From contig NC_064752.1 of assembly GCF_011397635.1 (NCBI RefSeq), forward strand, positions 3,861,001 to 3,925,000: 64,000 nt of DNA, read 5' to 3'. Shown piece by piece: positions 22,981-33,900 of this stretch. The stretch is from Epinephelus fuscoguttatus (lineage: Eukaryota > Chordata > Actinopteri > Perciformes > Serranidae). The position numbers and the translations under genes are program-made. The notes under the pieces are model-generated. The model did not search any database, had not been told where the DNA came from, and worked only from the letters and a program-made list of their open reading frames with translations. Numbering within the stretch: the stretch's first letter is position 1; the number at the start of each line of letters is the position of its first letter.

Positions 22981-25582
22981 GTTATTAATAATACATACAG
23001 GTAAATATTATGAACATGATTTTTAATGTGACAGTAACATACAGACTGTTTAACCTCAGACAAAGACAGAGAGACAGACAAAGAGACAGACGGACAAAGA
23101 GACAGACACAGAGAGACAGAAAGACACAGACAGTATGGAGGTGTCTCACCCTCTGGATCCAAAGAAGCCATCGATGTCGGGGAAGGCGGAGCAGAACTGT
23201 TTGAAGTAGCAGTTGAGCGGCGAGGCGAAACACTCGAAGGAAACTCCAAACTGTCGGATCAAGGCCTCGAACACTGACACCGGCAGCGCCCCCTGCAGAC
23301 CCGTCCCCTCATTGGCACCGCTGCCAAACATCACCTGGGCACATGCACACACCTGGTTAACTCAGCAGTTACCTGAGTGGTTCTGAAACACAGACTGTCA
23401 GGTGTGATCAGGTGAGCCCTGATTGGATGACAGAAAGTCAGCTGACCTGGTATCTCTTGAGGAGGCACCAGACTCTGGACAGGAACTTCTCAAAGCGAGG
23501 GTCATCTATACAGCTGTACCTGTACAGCAGCTCCTGGACACACAGACAGAGAGGATCATGGGACAGGTCCTGGAGCTCCACGCCCCTCTGGTAGCGAATA
23601 TCAATAAGTATTGACACTCCTGTCTTATGTACAGAATCATACATGGACTTGCTCCTCCTGTATTGAGCCAGTTTATAAAAATGGCATCAACAGCCACACG
23701 GAGTGCAGCTAGACGAGACGGTGTGGTCCCGTTTAGATAAAGTGCTTTTAGCCAGTCTGCATTTCCAGTCTGGGCTGCTCGTGAGTGGAACTCCATCCCA
23801 ACTCACATTAGAAATCTATCAAATTATGCTTCTTTTAAACGTTTTTTAAAAAAAGTGGTTGATTAGTGGTCAAAACTGTCAACATTGAATTTTAGTGCTT
23901 AAAGTTCCTCCATGTTTGCTGCTCTGCCTGCCGCTGCTTTTTGATGCCATCTGTTATGTCATGTTGTCTGTCAGTTTACTAACTGTCTGGCATCATTGTT
24001 GCTTTTTGTGCATGGCTTTTTATAATGTGCTGACTGTCTATGTCCTGCTTGCTTGTGGCCTGTTAGTTTGTTAATGTGTTTTGTGTAATCAATTGTTGAT
24101 GTTGGTGCTGCTACTCAGTGTTGTTTTTGTCTGTTGCAACTGTCTGCTGTTTGAGCTGAGTCTCTGTTAGCATGTATGTGTATGTATGAAGTTTGGCATT
24201 GTTCTCTGTGTTTCAATCTTTATTCAAATTTAGTCTTCTTATTCTTTAATGTATTATTTCTATGCTTACAACTAAATCTTTTATATTCTCTTAGGGTGAA
24301 TATTCAACATCAGTCCAGGACAGCAGATGTAAAATAGCCTTTTGACTAATTATTTTTTTTAAATGTTTGATGAATGTGCGTTGTCCCTGATCACTAAACC
24401 TTTAATTTAACAAAAAAATAAAAAATAATTAAAAAAAATCACCGCCATCATCACCACCATTACCATCATCGTCATCACCATCATCGTCATCACCATCATC
24501 ATCACCATCATCTTAATCATCACCATCACCACCATCATCATCACCACCATCATCATCATCACCACCATCACCATCATCATCACCACCATCATCTTAATCA
24601 TCACCATCACCATCATCGTCATCACCATCATCTTAATCATCACCATCACCATCATCATCACCACCATCATCATCACCACCACCATCATCATCATCACCAC
24701 CATCATCTTAATCATCATCATCATCATCACCACCATCACCATCACCACCATCATCATCACCATCATCATCACCATCATCACCGTCACCATCATCACCACC
24801 ATCATCATCATCATCACCACCATCATCATCATCACCACCATCACCATCATCATCATCACCATCACCATCACCACCATCATCATCATCACCGTCACCATCA
24901 TCACCACCATCATCATCACCATCATCATCACCACCACCATCATCATCACCATCATCACCGTCACCATCATCACCACCACCATCATCATCATCATCATCAC
25001 CATCATCATCACCACCACCATCATCACCACCATCATCATCACCACCACCATCATCATCATCATCATCACCATCATCATCACCACCACCATCATCACCACC
25101 ATCATCATCATCACCACCATCATCATCACCACCACCATCATCATCATCATTACCATCATCATCATCATCACCATCTTGTTTTTTCCTGTCTGACTCTCAT
25201 TAACATACTGACAGCTTGTGTCAGGTGACCTCAACACTTCCTGTACAAAGTTAACTCAGCGTTCAGAGTGCGACCTTTCTATTGCCATGGTAACATTAGT
25301 AGTACTATTGTGACTACTGACCAGTTTACTGAAGTGACCTCTGTTGACCTTGACCATCTCTCCTCTGAAGCGCAGACAGGCCATGTCGTTCTCAAAGTGC
25401 AGCTCCACTCGAGGGAGCGGCGGCGAGGGGAGCGCCAGGCGCACCGGGTAACAGTAGACCAGCCGCGACTGCTGGGGGGACGCGCACGCCTCTGAACACA
25501 CACACAACAACACAAAAACGACACACATTAATAACACACACACAGAGTTCACTACGCTCCCTGTTGGGGTGTTGGGGTGTTG

Positions 25583-25625
<43 letters not shown>

Positions 25626-25792
25626 CGTGCACCTGTGGGGGGGTCCTGCATCAGGCTCAGGTGTGTGTGTCTCAGGCGGCGGCTGTACTCTGCAGACAGC
25701 TGGTAGATTTTGGAGCAGATTCCCTCCACAGAGTCTTTGGCGACGGCGGTGACATGAGGACCACACTGCTGTCTGAGGTGCTCCAACCGGTC

Positions 25793-25829
<37 letters not shown>

Positions 25830-28800
25830 GGATATATATATATGAGTGATGTCATAATGAGACCACACAGAGATCATTAGATGATTATTTTTTATGAAGG
25901 GTAGTGGACAGGTGAGCTGCACAGTGACTCACCTGTCCATACTGTGGAATAAGACTGACACCATGTCTAATATTCACAATCAATAAGGATCAATGAGGAT
26001 CAATGAGGAACAATTAGGATCAATGAGGATCAATGAGGTTCAATGAGAATCAATAAGGATCAATGAGGACCAATGAGGATCAATAAGGACCAATGAGGAT
26101 CAATTAGGATCAATGAGGATCAATGAGGATCAATAAGGATCAATGAGGACCAATGAGGATCAATGAGGACCAATAAGGACCAATGAGGATCAATTAGGAT
26201 CAATGAGGATCAATAAGGATCAATGAGGATCAATGAGGATCAATTAGGATCAATAAGGATCAATGAGAATCAATAAGGATCAATGAAGTCCAGTGAGGAT
26301 CAATAAGGATCATTGAGGATCAATAAGGATCAGTGAGGTTCAATGATGATCAATAAGGATCAGTAAGGATCAATGAGGATCAATAAGGACCAATGAGGAT
26401 CAATAAGGATCAATGAGGATCAAAAAGGACAAATAAGGATCAATGAGGTTTAATAAGGATCAATGAGGATTAATAAGGATCAATGAGGATCAATAAGGAT
26501 CAATGAGGATTAATAAGGATCAATGAGGATCAATAAGGATCAATGAGGATCAAAAAGGATCAATGAGGACAAATGAGGATCAATAAGGATCAAAAAGGAC
26601 AAATGAGGATCAGTAAGGATCAATGAGGATCAGTGAGGATCAATAAGGATCAATGAGGTTCAATAAGGATCAATGAGGATTAATAAGGACCAATGAGGAT
26701 CAATAAGGACAAATGAGGATCAATGAGGTTTAATAAGGATTAATGAGGATTAATAAGGATCAATGAGGATCAAAAAGGATCAATGAGGATCAATAAGGAT
26801 CAGTGAGGATCAATAAGGATCAATGAGGATCAAAAAGGACAAATGAGGATCAGTAAGGATCAATGAGGATCAGTGAGGATCAATGAGGTTCAATGAGGAT
26901 CAATGAGGATCAGTGAGGATCAATGAGGATCAATGAGGATCAATGAGGTTCAATGAGGTTCAATAAGGATCAATGAGGATCAATAAGGATCAATGAGGAT
27001 CAATAAGGATCAGTGAGGATCAATGAGGATCAATGAGGTTCAATAAGGATCAATGAGGATCAAAAAGGACAAATGAGGATCAGTAAGGATCAATGAGGAT
27101 CAATGAGGATCAGTGAGGATCAATGAGGATCAATGAGGATCAGTGAGGATCAATGAGGATCAATGAGGTTCAATGAGGTTCAATAAGGATCAATGAGGTT
27201 CAATAAGGATCAATGAGGTTCAATAAGGATCAATGAGGTTCAATAAGGATCAATGAGAATCAATAAGGATCAGTGAGGATCAATGAGGATCAATGAGGTT
27301 CAATAAGGATCAATGAGGATCAAAAAGGACAAATGAGGATCAGTAAGGATCAATGAGGATCAATGAGGATCAGTGAGGATCAATGAGGATCAATGAGGAT
27401 CAGTGAGGATCAATGAGGATCAATGAGGATCAATGAGGTTCAATGAGGTTCAATAAGGATCAATGAGGATCAATAAGGATCAATGAGGATCAATAAGGAT
27501 CAGTGAGGATCAATAAGGATTAATTAGGATTAATAAGGATCAATGAGGATCATTGGACGCGGTGTCAGGCGCGGCGTTCAGCACAGCTGCGGTAACGCTC
27601 GCGGCGTCATCCGCCACCGCGGCACCCGGCACTACAGCATCAGCTGCCTCCTTACCTCGCGCAGCGTCAGCCGCCACCGCGGCATCAGCCGCTTCGGGGT
27701 GAGCCGCGCGGGCAACAGGTGAACCGCCCGCAGCCCCCTGCCCTTTATGCGGACACGCAACACGTTTGTGTCCCACATCCCCACACTCAAAACATTTCAG
27801 CTGTCCTGAGCTAGCATACACCATGTACGACCCATCACCGTGCTTCACTCTGAAAGACACCTCCAGTGTCTGAGAAGGCGAATCCAAAAACATGAACACC
27901 TGCCGTCTCAGAGACTGCACATGCTTCAGCTTTGGATCCTTACATCCTAAACTCACTGTCTTAAATCCACTAGCGAACTTGCCGAACCTACGGAGCTCGC
28001 TCTCTAGCGACTCGTTAGGAATAAACGGCGGAACACCGGACACGGTGATCCGCGTGGAGGGAACTGACAGCGGGGATACCTGCACAAAAGCGTGCCTGAT
28101 AAACACGCCGCTCTCTATCAGCTGATAGACATGAGCCTCCTCTTTCAAAAACACAACCACAGCTTTGTTCATTCGCGATGCAAATGAAAGATTGTCATGT
28201 CCTACCTGCTCGCCGACAGCCAGCAGAACCTCCTCCACGGTAACATGACTATCCGGCGGCGCTATCCGCACTCCCTGCCGGATAGACGGAGGTGGCGTCT
28301 CGGAGGACGCCATTCCTCCCGACAAACCACCGGACAAAACCACTGATCACTCTGCCAACACTCAACAAAAACTGGAAAAAAAGCTCACCTGATCACGTAA
28401 TTAGAGCAGATGAAGAAATCAGAGGGAAATCCGGAAAAAACAGGATTAGAAAACCATTCAAACTCCGCGCCACTCGCACGTCCACCACCACGACTCACGC
28501 TCACGCTCACCCTCACCGGAAACGGAAACGGAGAGGAGAGGAGAGGAGAGAGAGGAGAGGAGAGAGAGGAGAGAAGGGAGAGAGGAGAGGAGAGAGAGGA
28601 GAGAAGGGAGAGAGGAGAGGAGAGAGAGGAGAGGAGAAGAGAGGAGAGAAGGGAGAGAGGAGAAGAGAGAAGAGAGAGAGTGAAGAGAGAGAGGAGAGGA
28701 GAGAGAGGAGAGAAGGGAGAGAGGAGAGGAGAGGAGAGGAGAGGAGAGAAGGGAGAGAGGAGAGGAGAGGAGAGGAGAGGAGAGAGAGGAGAGAAGGGAG

Positions 28801-29862
28801 AGAGGAGAGGAGAGAGAGGAGAGAAGAGAGAGAGGAGAGGAGAGAGAGGAGAGGAGAAGAGAGGAGAGAAGGGAGAGAGGAGAAGAGAGAAGAGAGAGAG
28901 TGAAGAGAGAGAGGAGAGGAAATGGATTGTAGGTCTGTTTGTAAACGGGGCTTCTCTGACAGTCATGTATTTCCCCAAAAAACATCTCTTAATGCACGGT
29001 AGACCGCCGTTTTGTTTTTTCAAAATCGCCTTGATATCCAGCAAATCGCCTGAAAACCCTCCAATCGCCAATATACGACTTGATCGCTGCTGATCGCAGC
29101 ATCACTCTTCTGTTTTGAGGTGAACTTATTTCAGAGGATTACCTGGTGGTATAATGTACAATCGGCGCAGTCAGCTGTTTGAGAGCAGCGCAGCTCATCA
29201 GATCTGTTCACATTATTGTGGTGCACCCGTCACAACAATAATAATAACCCGTCCTCCTAAGGAAGGCTCCTTGACTTTGAGAAACACCCCCAGTCCACAC
29301 ATTCTGACCTCCACAAGATGGCCATGAGATCGCTAGGTTAGGTATGGATTTAATCTGCAGACGCGCCGGTTCACAGTGAGACCCAACCTTTCATTGTACG
29401 TCAGTTCTTCAGCTGTGGCGAAGGACAGAACGTTTCCTGGAACAGACAGCGGTGACGACTTCCAGAAAACCTGAGGCATGGGCAGCTTCAGAGGAGCGAG
29501 GAGTCCGCGATGAATAAAGCAGGGTGTTAATGATTGAGAACCACTGCTGCAGGAACCACTGAGGTACCTGACCTGACCCGGCTGGCGTGCTCACTTCTGT
29601 TCAATGCCACACGCTTCCCTGTGTTGTGGTGACTGTGGTGTTCAGAAAATGATCTTCAGTCTTCCTGTTCATCCGTCCCATGTGAAGAACGTCCATTTCG
29701 TCACCTCCATCAAAAACCAAACGAAGATAGACCTTTGCACCTGTGGTTAAAACCCTGTTTTACCTTCCCGGGTCAGAACACCGATTCAACAGGGACAAAG
29801 ACACCTGCACAGCGACACCCATGTCTACTGAGGCTCAGAACAGATTTGGATCATTAATGTGC

Positions 29863-29901
<39 letters not shown>

Positions 29902-30881
29902 GCTGGAGACAATCATACATCATCAGTGAGGAAGAGGAGCGGTCATTCATTGACTTATAACCACTGTCTCCCCATGGCTCCCTCTGTCTCCGCCCTCCAC
30001 AGGTGGAGCTGATCATGAAGCGGGTGGGACTCTGAGCATCTCTGTGATGTCAGATGTTTATCAGATTTATGTTACGCCGTGTTTACTTGTCTCTTCCTGC
30101 GCAGAGACGTGATGACATCATGTGAGATGAAGGAGACGCTTCACTGCGACCGGTGAAAGACAACATGTGACACTTCCTGTTGACTGTTGTTGGAATGTTC
30201 TCTGTGTTCTGTGGCTGCGGTCCATGCTGTCATGGTTTTTATGATTACATAAAATGATGATTACATCATCCTTCACAATGCTGACATCATCAGCTCTGAA
30301 AACAGACCCACCTGACACTGTCAGTAAAATGTTGTCACCACATCAGGTGGACATTTTGTTACGTTTTCAATCAGGTAAAGAACGAATGTTACGACACATT
30401 CATGAGATGATGACATCGTCACTGGGAGCGACAGGCCAAGATAGGAGCACTGCAGCAGAGCGGCATCTGTGTCAACACCACAGGCACACGAGCCACAGCA
30501 CCTCACCGAGGTCAACGTCACACACAGGTAGCAGCAGGCAATGTCATCTACCTGTGTGTGACGGCTACCTCACAAGGTCATGAGGTCATAAGGTCAGTGT
30601 CAGAGGTTACCATATAGTCCTCCTTGCTGGCGGAGTGATCTCTGCGCAGCCAGCTCATGGTGTCCTCAGCGTTCCACTTCACCACCTTCCTGCTCTCTGG
30701 ACTCGCATTCCTGCACAGGTCAGAGGTCAAAGGTCAGAGGTCAGAGGTCAGAGGTCATCAGCAGGATGTGACTCTGACTGATCTGTTGTCTCACCTTGAG
30801 TCAATCATCTTCTTGGCAGCTTCAGCGTATTTGAACAGCAGCTTCCGAGCCTCCTCTTTGTACTTAATACGAGACAACCTG

Positions 30882-30912
<31 letters not shown>

Positions 30913-33900
30913 TATTGATACATAATCAATACATCGGTACAGACCCTGACAGAAGCTTTAACAGTCTCAGTACCTGATGGGAATGTCGTTCATAACCTCT
31001 CTGAACATGGACGGGGAGATGACTGGGTCACAGTCGCTGGGCAGTAAGGGGTCGTGACCTTTGTCAATCACTTTCCTCTCCAGCAGCCATCGGTTGAACG
31101 ACTCCCGGGGCGGATCAATACCTGAACCACAGACAGACGGTCCATCAGACGGACATGGAGACAGACAGACGGACAGACAGCGGAGCGTCTGGTGGCAGGG
31201 GCCTCGTACCTTCTCTCTGGTGACACAGCTCGTGGTAGTGTTGTCTCAGTTTGGTGACCAGCTGCGCCCTCTGCAGCTCGATCTCTGGGTGGGGGGGCAG
31301 GTGGTTGGCGGGCGGCTGCTCTCTGATGACGGCGTTGGTCTGCACGTCCAGATCCCAGTAGATACTGAAAAGTACAACAACACGTCAAACCTCTGATACA
31401 CCACTGACTGAGAAGCTAACGATGCTTAGCAGAGGGGTGGAGCCTCAGCACTCACACTGCTGGTCTGTATGGAGCAGGGGTGGGGCTCGGGGTTGTGGGC
31501 GTGGCCGGCGTGGCCTGTTTGTCCTCAGGGGCGGAGTTCCAGGGTTTGACCCCAGGGGTGCTGGGTGAGATGGGCGTAGTGGGCTCCACCTGGAAACAAC
31601 AGACTCAGTTTCCCACAATCCACTGCACCTCTGTCACTGATACAGCTGATCACATGACATTTCTTTTACCTTCACTCGTTTTATACTGTTAGGCCCCGCC
31701 CCCTGCTCCTCTGAGCTCCTCCTCTTCCTCTGACCATTATCAAGGTTACTGTCTCCACCCTCTGCTGGAGCCGCATTCAGTCCTAAAGGATCAGACTGTG
31801 GACAGACGGAGGGACAGACAGGCAGACAGAGGGACAGACAGACAGAGGGAGGAACAGAGAGACAGACAGACAGACGGAGGGAGGAACAGAGAGACAGACA
31901 GACAGACGGAGCAACAGAGAGACAGATGGAGGGATAGACAGACAGACAGATGGAGCAACAGAGAGACAGACGGAGGGATAGACAGACAGACAGATGGAGC
32001 AACAGAGAGACAGACGGAGGGACAGACAGACAGACAGAGGGAGGAACAGAGAGACAGACAGACAGACAGACGGAGGGACAGACAGGCAGACAGAGGGACA
32101 GACAGACGGAGCAACAGAGAAACAGACAGACAGACGGAGGGACAGACAGACAGACGGAGGGACAGACAGACAGACAGACGGAGGGACAGACAGACGGAGG
32201 GACAGACAGAGGGACATGATGGTTCATGTATTGATGATGGACAGGTGACATAACAATCTGTCTTTTACTCAGGTACAATAACTGACTTCCTGTTGTCGTC
32301 GTCGTGACACTTGCACACACCTGTCACATGACAGGAAACAGTACTCACGATGACATCATGCTGACCCAGCACTGGCACCTCCCACAGGCTCTGATTGGTG
32401 AATCTGTTGAAATAATACGGTCTGTTCTCCCTCCGAGACCAACACTTGGACCATCCGGCCTGGACCAGCTCGTCTGCAGAGACACAGACAGGTCAGAGAC
32501 AGAGACAGGTCAGAGAGACGGGTCAGAGACAGAGACAGAGAGACGGGCCAGAGACAGAAAGACGGGTCAGAGACCGAGACAGAGACAGAGAGACAGGTCA
32601 GAAACAAAGAGACAGACACACAGAGACGGGTCAGAGACAGAGACAGAGAGACTGATCAGAGACAGAGAGATGGGACAGAGACAGAGACAGAGAGACGGGC
32701 CAGAGACAGAAAGACGGGTCAGAGACAGAGACAGAGAGACAGGTCAGAAACAAAGAGACAGACACACAGAGACGGGTCAGAGATAGAGAGACGGGCCAGA
32801 GACAGAGACAGAGACACGGGCCAGAGACAGAGACAGAGAGATGAGACAGAGACAGAGAGACGGGTCAGAGACAGAGACAGAGAGATGAGACAGAGAGATG
32901 AGACAGAGACAGAGAGACGGGTCAGAGACAAAGAGACAGAGACAGAGAGACGGGTCAGAGAAAAAGAGACAGAGAGACGGGTCAGAGACAGAGAGACGGA
33001 TGACAGACAGAGACAGAGAGACAGGTCAGAGACAGAGACAGGGACAGGGACAGAGAGACGGGACAGAGACAAGTCAGACACAGAGACAGAGAGACAGGTC
33101 AGAGACAGAACAAGTCAGAGACAGAAAGACAGTTCAGAGACAGAGACACAGGTCAGAGACAGAGACAGAGAGACAGGTCAGAGACAGAGACAAGTCAGAG
33201 ACAGAAAGACAGTTCAGAGACAGACAGACGGATCAGAGACAAGTCAGACAGAGAGACGGGTCAGAGACAGACAGACGGATCAGAGACAGACAGAGAGACG
33301 GGCGAGAGACAGAGACAGAGAGACGGGTCAGAGACAGAGAGACGGATGACAGACAGAGACAGAGAGACAGGTCAGAAACAGAGACAGAGAGACGGGTCAG
33401 AGACAGAGACAGAGAGACAGGTCAGAGACAGAGACAAGTCAGAGACAGAAAGACAGTTCAGAGACAGAGACACAGGTCAGAGACAACTCAGACAGAGAGA
33501 CGGGTCAGAGACAGACAGACGGATCAGAGACCGACAGAGACAGAGAGACAGGTCGGAGACAGAGACAGAGAGACGGATGACAGATAGAGACAGAGAGACA
33601 GGTCAGAGACAGAGACATGGGTCAGAGACAGAGACAAGTCACAGACAGACAGTTCAGAGACAGAGACACAGGTCAGAGACAAGTCAGACAGAGAGACAGG
33701 TCAGAGACAGAGACGGATCAGAGACAGAGAGACGGATCAGAGACAGAGAGACAGGTCAGAGACAGAGAGACAGGTCAGAGACAGAGAGACGGATCAGAGA
33801 CAGAGAGACAGGTCAGAGACAGAGAGACGGATCAGAGACAGGTCAGAGACAGAGACAGAGAAATGGGTCAGAGACAGAGACAAGTCAGAGACAGAAAGAC

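Noticed and set aside
24407..25237. 276-codon poly-Met/Val frame
   Set aside because: Trinucleotide array; no non-repeat sequence of note.
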